64,000 nt of DNA from Phanerochaete sordida. Its lineage: Eukaryota; Basidiomycota; Agaricomycetes; Polyporales; Phanerochaetaceae. Under the pieces are notes generated by a model that was given only the letters and a program-made list of their open reading frames with translations, searched no databases and was not told the origin of the DNA. Positions 46,204 to 55,600 of this stretch are shown in pieces. The stretch is taken from positions 1-64,000 of the forward strand of contig BPQB01000088.1 in the NCBI GenBank assembly GCA_019973155.2, read 5' to 3'. A program made the position numbers and the translations under genes. Position 1 is the stretch's first letter, and each line of letters opens with the position of its first letter.

Positions 46204-47481
46204 ATGACCGACCTCACGCCGCTTGAATCCATCTATCGGCCTCACTGCCGGGCCGCCGATCGCCTTCTTCTCTGGATCCCTTCGACGCTCCCGCCGCTCC
46301 CTCCCGTGATAACCGAGGAGATGCGTGCACGCATCACGGAAGCACGCGCGCACAGCATCGCGGACTCCACGCGTGGTACGTACGGCTCAGGCCTCCTTCT
46401 CTTCCACGTCTACTGTGACGTGCACCGCATTCCCGATGACCAGCGTGCGCCCGCCCACTCCTTGCTTATCCAGGCCTTTCTCGCGTCGATCGTCGGCGGA
46501 TACTCCGCCAGTGCGGTCTCGAACTATCTCCATGGCGTCAAGACCTGGCACACCATCCACGGTGTCCCCTGGCTCCTCGACTCCGGGGAGACCACGCCTC
46601 TCCTCGCCGCCGCCAAGCGCATCGCCCGGGACAAGGGCATCGGCAAGCCGGAGCGGCCCGCCTTCACAGTCGACGACCTCGAGGCCATCTGTCGCACATT
46701 GGACCCGACCGTCCCCCTGGACGTCTCCTTCAAGTTCTGTGTCACCGCCACGTTCTGGGGCACCGCGAGAGTCAAGGAGATGACCGTCGTCAATCTCTCC
46801 AGCGATTCCTTCCACCCCCAACGCCACATCCAGATCCAGCATGTCAGCGAACGCTGGGATCACAAGATGAAGAGCCAGGTCACCGTTCTCCATCCCCCAG
46901 TCACGAAGGCCGCCCCATTTACCGGGGAGGACATCTTCTTTGCACAGCAACTCGGACCTTCCGACCCCAAGGGCGCCATGGCCGAGCACGTCCTCTTGAA
47001 CGACCCCCAGCCAGGCGAGCACCTTTTCTCGCACGTCGTTCGCGATTCTCAAGGCAGGGCGACGCGTCGCCCGCTGTCCCGTACGATCTTTATTAATCGC
47101 CTACGCCAAGCGTGCGCGGACGCCGGAATCGACGCCGTCATCGGACCCAAAGGCCACTCCCTACGCATTGGCGGCACGCTCGAGTACCTTCTCCGCGGTG
47201 TCCCTTTCCTCGTCGTCAAGTACCAGGGCCGTTGGGCTGGCGACTCCTTCGGCACATACCTGCGCAAACACGCGGTAGTGATTGCGCCCTATCTTCAGGC
47301 CCCAGCGCCGCGCGACGGCGCCGCCCAGCCCCCGCGCACGCCTTTCCCACCGCTGCCGCCGGACGAGCTCTTCGACGCGGCCCTCAGCGAGCTCGATCGC
47401 GAGGAGGCGCGTGAGGCCCTCGACCGCATGTCCGTCGAGTCTGAGTCGCCCACGGTTCCTTGGCTCCCGCCGATCCGATGA
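46204..47481 (+). CDS. tyrosine recombinase of the YR retroelement
   Basis: The frame is again +1 to the RT-RNase H ORF and opens inside its 3' end (about 45905). The first ATG in the useful region is at 46204 (MTDLTPLESIY), giving 425 residues. An N-terminal SAM-like core-binding part (SIADSTRGTYGSGLL...VSNYLHGVKTWH) is followed by the catalytic domain with Arg I in GTARVKEMT, the box II pair in GHSLRIGG, GRWAGDSFGTYLRKH with the W and the nucleophilic Tyr. All R-H-R-W-Y positions are present, so the enzyme looks active. It would insert the circular DNA copy without duplicating the target. Confidence 0.88.
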   Translation: MTDLTPLESIYRPHCRAADRLLLWIPSTLPPLPPVITEEMRARITEARAHSIADSTRGTYGSGLLLFHVYCDVHRIPDDQRAPAHSLLIQAFLASIVGGYSASAVSNYLHGVKTWHTIHGVPWLLDSGETTPLLAAAKRIARDKGIGKPERPAFTVDDLEAICRTLDPTVPLDVSFKFCVTATFWGTARVKEMTVVNLSSDSFHPQRHIQIQHVSERWDHKMKSQVTVLHPPVTKAAPFTGEDIFFAQQLGPSDPKGAMAEHVLLNDPQPGEHLFSHVVRDSQGRATRRPLSRTIFINRLRQACADAGIDAVIGPKGHSLRIGGTLEYLLRGVPFLVVKYQGRWAGDSFGTYLRKHAVVIAPYLQAPAPRDGAAQPPRTPFPPLPPDELFDAALSELDREEAREALDRMSVESESPTVPWLPPIR

Positions 47482-47610
47482 CGGAGGGCAGCTATCGCAG
47501 CTCGTGTCTCGTCGCCTCTATGGCTTTTCAGGTACGTCGTCCCGTCTGTTCCAGGGGTGGTCCGCAACGCGACCGCGTCGGTCCTAGCATACCTTCCTGC
47601 CGATTTGGGA

Positions 47611-47996
47611 ATCGCGTGCTGACCACCTTGCTTCTTGACAGACTTGACGTCTCCTTCGCGCCGGGTCGGCGGGCCCTGCAGGGGGCTCGCGCCCCGTTAG
47701 ATCGTACCTTTCCTTCGCGCCTTTCATGCCTCCCCTTCCTTTCCTTCTCCATGCGTTTCTCCTTAGTTTCTACGGACTCTGTTCGCGCACCACGGACTCA
47801 TGATCTCGATGTGTCGTCCTCTCCCTTTCCTTCTTCACAAGCTCGTCGTGTGCACGCAGCCAGGCTCGCAGTTGATAGCTCGCAGATAGTCTACAGCATG
47901 TACGCCTCCCCTGCCTACACCTCTATACCATCCTTTACATCTTTTCCCGCCTTCCTTGACCACGCTCGGTGCGCCCATACGCAGCGTGCACATAGA
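47611..47996 (+). repeat. repeat B1 of the YR retroelement
   Basis: 386 bases from ATCGCGTGCTGACC to GTGCACATAGA, matching B2 (49555-49940). Directly abuts A2, so the B1-A2 junction has the structure of the closed circle of the element. Confidence 0.9.
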
Positions 47997-48135
47997 TCAC
48001 GGCGCTAGTACCCAAACAGGGCGCTAGAAGCCGGTCTATGTTGAGCAGAGGACAGGCGCTAGAGAGCTCGTGCTCTCCGCTGCGTCCATCTGCTCACCGT
48101 GGGCCTACAGCTTCAAGGCCTCACACTCTCTTTTT
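47997..48135 (+). repeat. repeat A2 of the YR retroelement
   Basis: Second copy of A1, immediately after B1. Confidence 0.9.
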
Positions 48136-48519
48136 CCCACCCTCCCAGCCCTTGGTTTTCGGGAGCCTCTACCTTTGCCTGCATCTCAGCAGTCCTGACG
48201 CACAGCCGTTATTTTATTCCCCTTCCGTGCTTGCTCTGGGAGCTCGAGGGCGCCACTCGCTTGTCTGCTCGGGCCCCAGGCACAGGCTTTACGTATTTCT
48301 GCATTCACCTTACGTCCTCCCTCCTCTTGCCTACCCGACCGTTGCGTTGCCCTTAATGGCATCACAGCACCGCCTTCGCTTTGCCTTTTGTACCCGCGCC
48401 GCTTTTCTGCGCTGGCACTTTTCGCGCAGTTTCCCTCCCCATCCACCGCATGTTCGCTTTGGCCAGCCCTCCTTGCCCCGATCCCACCTCGCACTGTCCT
48501 TCACTCGTTTCCAACCCTT
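48136..48519 (+). other. pyrimidine-rich leader between A2 and the extra ORF
   Basis: C/T-rich segment after A2. The frame of the following ORF is open back to about 48388 but has no ATG before 48520. Confidence 0.5.
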
Positions 48520-49566
48520 ATGCAGTCGCCGGCGCCGCTACAGTTGTCTTCTTCGCAATCTCCTGTTTGGCCTACGGCCTCACTCCTCGGCATCGGCGAC
48601 CGCGATTCTCTGACCCGCGAAGCGTCCCAGGTGTCGACTTCTCCATCCACCGGGCTCCAGCTCGACTCGTCTTACCACATTCCGACGCTAACATCGTCCA
48701 GCATCCCGACCCCGCCGTCCTCCACGCACTCGGTCGTTCCTCCCTCCCGTCCATCGCCGACCTCCCTGGGCCTTCCGCCTGATGCCCTGATCATCCCCAG
48801 GTCGCAGCAAGTTTTCAGCGCGTCGACTCGCCCCGCTCACCTTCCTTGTCGGACGGGCTGCGTCTCGTTACCCGAGCACGCCCTGCCAGTTCGCCGAGGC
48901 CTTATATTCGCTCTGCTGGGCACACACGACCTGCCCGAGTGGGTCGGCGTCATCGGCGAACCCGAACACTCTGCTCAAGGCTGGACCTTGTTCCGCACAG
49001 ACGCTGCGTCCCCGTTCGCACCCCAGTTCGCACGGGCCTTCCGCATCTGCATCGTGGCACCGACGGCCGCATGTCAGTTCCCGGGACAGCAGCCCTCACC
49101 AGTATCCTTCTGGGCCCGCACGTGCACTCGCATCCCTCTGTTGCGCCGCCGACTTCCCCCAGGCCCCCAGCTTCACACCTGGATGGTCGGCATTGCGCCC
49201 GACATGGATCGTCCCACTTGGCGCGACGATCCGTCCGACTTCTTCAATTACGCACGTTCCGCCCTAGACGCGCCGGATGTCTCACGGTCCTTTGACCCGA
49301 CCGTCGAGGCTATGCAACTCGCCCGCTCGCGGACCCTTACCGGGCTGACCGTGGCCTGGTTGCTCAGCAATCCCAAGCCCAAGACCTCCATCCACAATGT
49401 CCTCAGTGACACGCGCGCCTTGCGCATTCAATTTTTGTCTGGAGCCCGTCCCGTTGTGAGTACCGTCATCCCCAGCTGTCTCGCTGCGTATGTGCGTGTG
49501 ATCATCCTGCAAAGGATTTTCCCGCCATCCCAGCCCTTAGAGGCCCGCCCGCCCATCGCGTGCTGA
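48520..49566 (+). CDS. unrecognised 348-codon ORF between repeats A2 and B2
   Basis: Intronless frame beginning MQSPAPLQLSSSQSPVW and ending in the first bases of B2 (TGA at 49564-49566). The N-terminal third is Ser/Pro/Thr-rich. The rest is more globular: LPEWVGVIGEPEHSAQGWTL, PGPQLHTWMVGIAPDMDRP, DPSDFFNYARSALD, RSRTLTGLTVAWLLSN and VSTVIPSCLAAYVRVIILQ. I recognise no domain and see no similarity to the gag, RT or recombinase of the same element. It could be an accessory protein of the element, a captured host sequence, or the coding part of a short non-autonomous element in tandem with the first. Coding status rests on the long open frame and a sensible composition. Confidence 0.5.
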   Translation: MQSPAPLQLSSSQSPVWPTASLLGIGDRDSLTREASQVSTSPSTGLQLDSSYHIPTLTSSSIPTPPSSTHSVVPPSRPSPTSLGLPPDALIIPRSQQVFSASTRPAHLPCRTGCVSLPEHALPVRRGLIFALLGTHDLPEWVGVIGEPEHSAQGWTLFRTDAASPFAPQFARAFRICIVAPTAACQFPGQQPSPVSFWARTCTRIPLLRRRLPPGPQLHTWMVGIAPDMDRPTWRDDPSDFFNYARSALDAPDVSRSFDPTVEAMQLARSRTLTGLTVAWLLSNPKPKTSIHNVLSDTRALRIQFLSGARPVVSTVIPSCLAAYVRVIILQRIFPPSQPLEARPPIAC

Positions 49567-49940
49567 CCACCTTGCTTCTTGACAGACTTGACGTCTCCTT
49601 CGCGCCGGGTCGGCGGGCCCTGCAGGGGGCTCGCGCCCCGTTAGATCGTACCTTTCCTTCGCGCCTTTCATGCCTCCCCTTCCTTTCCTTCTCCATGCGT
49701 TTCTCCTTAGTTTCTACGGACTCTGTTCGCGCACCACGGACTCATGATCTCGATGTGTCGTCCTCTCCCTTTCCTTCTTCACAAGCTCGTCGTGTGCACG
49801 CAGCCAGGCTCGCAGTTGATAGCTCGCAGATAGTCTACAGCATGTACGCCTCCCCTGCCTACACCTCTATACCATCCTTTACATCTTTTCCCGCCTTCCT
49901 TGACCACGCTCGGTGCGCCCATACGCAGCGTGCACATAGA
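49555..49940 (+). repeat. repeat B2, right end of the YR retroelement
   Basis: Second copy of B1. The host MYND reading frame resumes at 49941. Confidence 0.9.
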
Positions 49941-50340
49941 CTTCAACATGCGAGGTACTCCGAGCATCGGTGCACGCGACTTCAAGGGCTTGCCTCCCGC
50001 GAGCGTTGTGTTGCGATACTTGTACGATCGCCAATGGCATGATTCGGACAACATTCGCCAGCCAAGAGTTCACAGCCTCAAAACCAAGAGTCAGCCTCTA
50101 CGAGCACACTGTAAGTGGAAGGATCCAAACCGGTTGCGAACTTGCGCTTTCGTGGAGCCTCTGGTCTCTGCGCTGTGCCATAATCTATGCTCGCGTGTCG
50201 GTGGTGTCCAAACGCACGTCACGGCTTTGCTTGCTGGTGACGCATGCACGGACGCTTTTCAAGATTCTGGAGGTCTACCGGTGCTCGTGGCAGGACAGTA
50301 AGGCTCGCTGCAGAGCAAAGCGAGCCTTCGGAATCGCCAT
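49941..50340 (-). pseudogene. MYND gene, 5' part (split by the retroelement)
   Basis: On the minus strand the frame ...VVRIMPLAIVQVSQHNARG...ARSTSHVE runs into the element and, with one ambiguous junction base, continues in phase as IYFDSFGPSG at 42160. An acceptor (GTGCTCGTAG) probably precedes this exon near 50107. A candidate first exon begins at the ATG at 50340 (MAIPKARFALQRALL) with a donor after CACCG. The first exon and its intron are uncertain. Before the insertion this and the 41.1-42.2 kb part were one gene. Confidence 0.65.
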
Positions 50341-50388
50341 TCTATTGTTCCAGACTATCATAGTACATACCACTGAACCTCTTAACAA

Positions 50389-50459
50389 GCATTAATGGGG
50401 TAGTGGTAACCTGGGTCGTTGCCATCGACCCGCCGGGGGTTCGATTCCCCCTTAATGCA
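50389..50459 (+). tRNA. tRNA-Gly (anticodon GCC)
   Basis: 71 nt, no intron. The acceptor stem GCATTAA pairs with TTAATGC, discriminator A. D arm GGG-TAGTGGTAA-CCT. The anticodon stem GGTCG/CGACC closes the loop TTGCCAT with GCC at positions 34-36. The variable region is CGCC, and the T arm is GGGGG-TTCGATT-CCCCC. All stems pair. Reads GGC/GGT glycine codons. The GGTAGTGGT and GGTTCGATTCC boxes serve as internal RNA polymerase III promoter A and B boxes. A T-rich run (TTTTTCCTCTTTTTTTC, from about 50478) downstream is a plausible Pol III terminator. Confidence 0.95.
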
Positions 50460-51097
50460 TTCATGATGCGGCCAACCATTTTTCCTCTTTTTTTCTTGCT
50501 CATTTCTTGCTCCCTTCGTTCTCGAGTCTCAACTTCTCTCAAGTCTCAAACTCCAGAATCCAGATCGACTTTCGAGGCTACGCCTAACACGTCGGCGACT
50601 CGGATCATGGTGCTCGCTCCACAAATGAACACTCGCGACGAGCCTCGCCCGTACCTATCAGCAGATGCTTATATCGCGAGCATGTTTCCCGTAGACAAAC
50701 GCTGCGTGACTTGTATACGCTCCGATGCCACGCGAGCTCACAACGCTACGTGCCTACGTAAGCTTTCCCGAGGTAAGAATCCACAGAGATCTTGCGCGCT
50801 GCGGCCGCCTGTGTTACACAGCAATATTAAAGCTCTGACCACCTTCAACCCGCGGCCATGCTCACCAGGCCTCCAGGCCTGACATGACCGCTCCGTCCAA
50901 TACCGAACGTTGGCCCTAAATTACAATGCTTTCGTGTACGCACAACGTCCAAGACATCCATCCTACACCCGCTCCCCAAAGCACATCCAGCCTCTAATCC
51001 AATCACTTCAGTGGACGCACGCCCCAACCATTCAAGATGAAGAACATCCTGCGCCAGTGTCAGCCCCGCCGCACACACACCCACACGCAAACGCGAC
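50460..51097. other. intergenic, no gene recognised
   Basis: Between the tRNA gene and the 3' end of the flavin monooxygenase. The 160-codon ORF that runs through the tRNA is not credible as a gene. Confidence 0.45.
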
Positions 51098-53781
51098 TCA
51101 CCACCGCAGCCGGTCCGGGCGGAACACGTGGAAGAGCCCCAGCCAGATCGCTGTTCGCCGCGTCAGGTCAGCCTCGAGCAGGCGAAACGCGGCAGGGGGA
51201 AGCACGCACTGAGCTCCATGTACGTGAAGAAGCCGAGCGCGCCCTTCTGCGCGCCGCGCTTCACGAAGCGCACGGCGTCGACCCAGAGGCGCATGTCGTG
51301 CGGCGACGGGCGCGCGGCGGGGTCCATGAGGAAGGTCATCAAGATGCGCGCGTCTGCGGAAGTGGTGAGCGGCGCGTGGAATGTCCAAAGCGAGGGTGCT
51401 TACAGATGCCGATGTGGCTGACGTGCGCACAGGACGAGATTAGCCTAGAGATCTACGGGTATATAGCAGTAATACATACAAGTGTCCCCTGCCGCCCGCA
51501 TCGCGTCAGTACAAACCCATATTCTCAAGACAAGTATGTACTCACACAGTCCCAATCGCGTTCATATACGCCGAGTTCGTCATGAGCACGCTCCAGTCCT
51601 CGACCGGGAAGTTCTGCAGATACAGGTTCGGGCGCTGCGTACCGAATGCTCGTCAGCTCGGGCTCATCCGGAGAGCGCGACGGCGTACCTCATATTCCTC
51701 TGGGAACAGATCCTTCGGCAAGAAGCTGATATCAGGTCTATGGAAGCCCGTCGCGAGCACGACGACGTCCGCTGCGAACTTCAGACGCCTCATCAGCATT
51801 CGCCCCGTCAGCAAGCACTCTCCCACGCACCTCCTTCTCCTCGCCCTTGTCCCCAGCCTTGCTCCCGCGCGGCCGCACGTTGACGCGCACGCCGTCCTTG
51901 GTCAGCCGCACGATGTCGCCGCGCACGTAGTCGCAGCGGCCTGCGCGGACGTGGCCCAGGAACTCCTCGTTCACGACCTGCGCGCGCAGATGGCGTCAAG
52001 ATATAGGCGCGAGAGAGGAGGAAAGGAACGCACTGGTGTGCTCTGGAAGAGCCCGGTGTTCGCGGGCGTAAGGTCTGACATCCCGTGGTAGTTCCAGAGC
52101 GTGATGAACTTCTCCCAGAGGAAGCTGCGGCGCACGTCAGGGAGCGCGACCTATCGACTCTGCGGCCACGTACCTCAGGGGCATCTCCATCCCGAAAGGC
52201 TGCATCGCGATGAGCGTGTCGATGATAAAGTTGCGAGGGATGATCCACTGCAAAGCGTGTCAGCTAGTCCCACCGCGGAATAGTAGTCGAGGCACGTACC
52301 TTGTCGTCGCGGACCACCATGATGGTGTGCTTCGCGCCCTCAGGCAGCGCAGTCTCAACAGCCTCGACCGCGCTCGCGCCGCCGCCGATGACCACGACAG
52401 TCTTGTCTTTGAAGTCGATGCCGGACGACGTTAGCTGCGACGAGTGCAGTATGGGCTTCTCAAAGACCTCTCCCGAGTCAGCGTCCTGGTCTTGGCGGTC
52501 CTTGGGTTCTGCGTCGTGGTGCTTCTTCCCCTTCTGCTTGCGCTTCGGCTGCTGGGGCTCCGCGGTGCGCTTGGTGTCTTTCTGCACGTCGGGGCCAGGC
52601 GTGAAGGCTTCTTCGGGACGGGGGAAGCCCTGCTCCTTCTTCTCGACTTGGTCGCGCCCAACCTCCCACGTCGGCTCCTCGACGGCGTCCCATGCGCCCT
52701 CGCCGCCCGCCGTCGTCACAGTCGCACCGTGGACGTCTCCGACCTTCTCGGGGAGCGTCGCGCCTTCGTCTTGTGTGGGGGAGTCCGGATTCTTCCGCGG
52801 GCGCTGGCCGTCCTTGAGCTTCACGGCCTCCTTCGTCTCGTCCGGTGAGCTCCAAGCAGGCTTCTTCGACCCACGCGCCTCGCCGTTGTCTTGGTGCGGC
52901 TTGTCGTCCTTCTCAGAGTCGTGCTTGTGCCCGTTCTGCGCGGGCTGCTCCTCGGGCTTGTAGCCGGGCATGCCGGGGAACTTCATCATCATTGGCTCGC
53001 CGCACGTGCCGATGTTGACGATGACCGCGTCGAACTCGCCGTCGGCACCGTCGTTGATGATCCACTTGGAATCACCACGCGACGCTTCGCCGCCCCCGCC
53101 ACTGGCGCGCTTAACGGATGTGACAGCGGTGTTGAAGCGCGTTCGCTCGTCCAGACGGTATTCTTTCCATATCTTTTCGATTTCTGAATGTCGGTCATGT
53201 CAGTCAGAGTGAAGACACGGAGTGTGCGCCGCGTACCGCTGAGGATCTCGTCGCGGTGTGGGAAGAATCGAGACCAGAGCACGGACGGAAAGAAGCGGTA
53301 GAGGATCGAGTTCAGCTGGAGACCGGAGGTTTTGTTCACAGAAGTCCAGATCCCACCTATGAGTGTAGGGGCAGCACTTGAGATGCGAAGAACAGGGTTT
53401 ATACCGTTTCCACGCACCGATTTTGTCGCTTTTCTCGTAGATGACGACATCAAAGCCGTGCGCGATGGCATGCGCGGCGGAGGATACGCCTGTGAGGCCA
53501 GCGCCGATAACAGCGATACGTGCGCGGGGGTTCTTGAGTTCTTTCGGTGGACGGGGCTTGTGTGCATTTGTGAGCTTGCGTACAGACCAGTAGCTCGCAT
53601 GACGTACCGGCTTAAAGGCCCAAATGACGGGGAGCTGGGCGAGCTCGTACAGGGTACATAAGACGACGCCCGCGACGCGCTTGGGGAGCTCCCAGAAGAC
53701 GAAAGTGAACAGGGTGAGCGGCAGGAGTACTGCTTCTGTCGCTGCGTGCAGCAGTTTGTCTCGGGTGGCAGCCACGGCCAT
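51098..53781 (-). CDS. membrane-anchored flavin-containing monooxygenase
   Basis: About nine exons. The N-terminus (MAVAATRDKLLHAATEAVLL) and the LPLTLFTFVFWELP...VVLCTLYELAQLPVIWAF stretch suggest a membrane hairpin or anchor. Then the FAD-binding Rossmann motif GAGLTGVSSAAHA, SVNKTSGLQLNSILYRFFP, VIVNIGTCGEP, and the second (NADPH) Rossmann motif VVVIGGGASAVEAVETA. Further on are WIIPRNFIIDTLIAMQPFG, DVVVLATGFHRPDISFLP (the ATGF motif) and NLYLQNFPVEDWSVLMTN. This is the class B FMO/BVMO layout. A highly charged stretch of about 170 residues separates FPGMPGY from KPILHSSQL. Near the C-terminus the expected FRLLEADLTRRTAIWLGL lies in another frame than FFTYMEL (about 51175-51215); the exon frame stops at 51165. 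The natural end is therefore uncertain. Substrate unknown. Confidence 0.78.
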
Positions 53782-55039
53782 CGTCGTCGTCGTCGTCGCG
53801 AGAGAGGTGTTGGGGGATGCACGCCACGCTCATCGCGGTATAAAAGCCGCAGCGTGCTCTGGACTGGGCCTGTTGGGGCGGCAGGAATGTGATTTCGCCG
53901 AGCTGGCGCATGACGTCGTGGACGCGACGACGACGTAGCGCGACGTCGCGTCGCCCCACACCGCGTCTATCAGCTTCCGCTCGCGTGGCACTCGCGTGCT
54001 CCGTTTAATTAGCCCCAGCGCGTCGCACCGAAGTTCGCGTCGCCCTCCTTTTCCCCTTTTCCTTCAACTACCACTGACCCTGGGCAATCCCCTGCACCAC
54101 GATTTTGTTCCCACGAGTGACGTACGGCACTTGCCGCGAGCGCACGTCAGCGAAACCCTTCGGAAATCCCGGTCAGGATAATGAGGACCTCACGAATAAG
54201 GTGACAGCATCAATAGGCTCTGCTCACCGCTTCAGCCTGTACGGCGGCACGTTTTATGCAGCCCCCGGTCCTCTTTCCGTTATGCGGATACCTGGGAATG
54301 TTTGATAGTGCACCGGAGCGTGATTTGTCTGTGCTCAATTATCATTGCCGCGTCTACACCGTGAGCAACTAGGTTGGAAACGGGCCGAAGCTCCGCTCGG
54401 CGGGCACGATTTCTTCATCTGGTATGTTGCATGCATGAGCTACAAAGTAATTATTTTGCACTGTACTTCAGACTGAGAAACCAAAGCACATGTGTATTTG
54501 GGACTTGCTCAAGCCCTCTAATTTTGTTGCAGTCTGGTATGATTCCTCCGGTGGTAGGCTGCGGAACCCGAACGCAAACCTCAGCGTGAACATGGCCTTG
54601 GCAGAGTGAATGCGAACCGAACCGAGCAGGTCCGGCTCATCAGTTCCAGCTCTAATCTGTGATCGAGTTTGGAATGATTCACATTTGCGATAGCTCGATT
54701 TATAGCTTACAGCGTTGTGTGCACTTTGCCGCAGCTGCGCATACCGCGGTAAAGGGTTTCTGGGGTCCTGGCCAGCTGCTACTAACCACGTACAAGGAAA
54801 ACGAGCTGCAAGAGGTCACAAACTTGAGCAAACTAGTAGAGATATGCATTAAAACATGAACAATATTACAGAACACCGTAGAGTACATGTAGAAGGCAGC
54901 CAAACAGCTCGCTTTGAGCATGTTTACAGCCCCCGGCCTTTGCAAGCTATGTTGCTGTATGCGATTCAGCAACGCGGCCTGGACAGAATGGCGAAGCTCA
55001 CCCAAAGCACCTGCAATCTATTGGCGGGTCATAGCGTGG
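53782..55039. other. intergenic, no gene recognised
   Basis: Begins with a (CGA/CGT)n microsatellite directly before the monooxygenase ATG and a plus-oriented TATAAAAG near 53841. No ORF with a recognisable motif in the following 1.2 kb. Confidence 0.4.
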
Positions 55040-55600
55040 CCCTAACCAGCGAGACATGAAGCCCAGAGGGATAACTTACCAGCCTCGCGGCACGCGGAAG
55101 AATATTTGCCAGTGGCGTGTCCCTGGTCTTGGAAGGAGTTGCCGTCTGGACGGTAGTAGGGCACTGGAAGCCCATCGCACGGCTCAGATTGTCCACGAAG
55201 ATGTGCGCGGAGGCTTCCCGATGCCAGCACGCTGCAAAGCGAGATAGGCCGCAGGTGATCGAAGTCGGACCAGCGCAAGAGAGCGTGACGTGACTTACAT
55301 CGTGCTGCTGCTCGTACACGTGGCTGATATGGCACCACATAGCAGCATGAATGAGCACATTCGCCAGGACGCTAAGAAAGCGGTCGAAACGATCATGCTC
55401 CTCTGGCACTTATTCTGCTGCTTGTAAATGATACCAGGGCGGTATCCCGGTGGTCCTGGAAAATTCCGTAGTGATTGGGCAGAGTAAGCGGCAGGTCTGT
55501 CAAGGAAGGAAAGGGCAGACATAGTACCCTTGTCCTTGAGGAGGATAGAAAACGGCCGCCTCAGCATAGTTGAGTGAGCTACAACAGTTGTAGAGGATGC
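55040..55600 (-). pseudogene. gene fragment of unknown family
   Basis: On the minus strand EEHDRFDRFLSVLANVLIHAAMW and VYEQQHD end at a good donor (GTAAGTCACG). The acceptor TTTGCAG follows and the next exon reads VLASGSLRAHLRGQSEPCDG, LPVPYYRPDGNSFQDQGH, KYSSACREAG, ending at a second donor GTAAGTTATC. Upstream pieces (EAAVFYPPQGQGYYVCPFLP, then LPNHYGIFQDHRDTALV) lie in different frames. The splice pattern and protein-like exons argue for a former gene. I do not recognise the family. No 5' or 3' end was found. Confidence 0.45.

Larger units (their letters stand above)
42161..49940 (+). mobile_element. tyrosine-recombinase retrotransposon (Ngaro/DIRS type) inside the MYND gene
   Basis: The termini are split direct repeats. 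A (139 bp, starts TCACGGCGCTAGTACCC) occurs at 42161 and 47997; B (386 bp) occurs at 47611-47996 and 49555-49940. The order is A1 - gag - RT/RNase H - tyrosine recombinase - B1 - A2 - extra ORF - B2. There is no integrase and no LTR. Split direct repeats and a YR in place of an integrase are hallmarks of the PAT/Ngaro branch of DIRS-like elements. No target-site duplication is visible, as expected for recombinase-mediated insertion. The host exon continues in frame across the insertion. The A and B copies look essentially identical, which suggests a young insertion. Confidence 0.9.

Noticed and set aside
47997..48135. A1/A2 as LTRs of a conventional retrotransposon
   Set aside because: The repeats are not at both outer ends as A...A or B...B, there is no integrase, and a tyrosine recombinase is present; the A1...B1-A2...B2 order fits a YR element.
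50403..50882. 160-codon ORF starting inside the tRNA
   Set aside because: It begins in the tRNA-Gly sequence and has no motif.
51582..52091. Plus-strand ORF near the 3' part of the monooxygenase
   Set aside because: Opposite strand to exons with clear FMO motifs (ATGF, NLYLQNFP); no independent support.
52301..52963. 220-codon plus-strand ORF opposite the monooxygenase
   Set aside because: Antisense shadow of the charged insert; the minus-strand frame is supported by family motifs on both sides.
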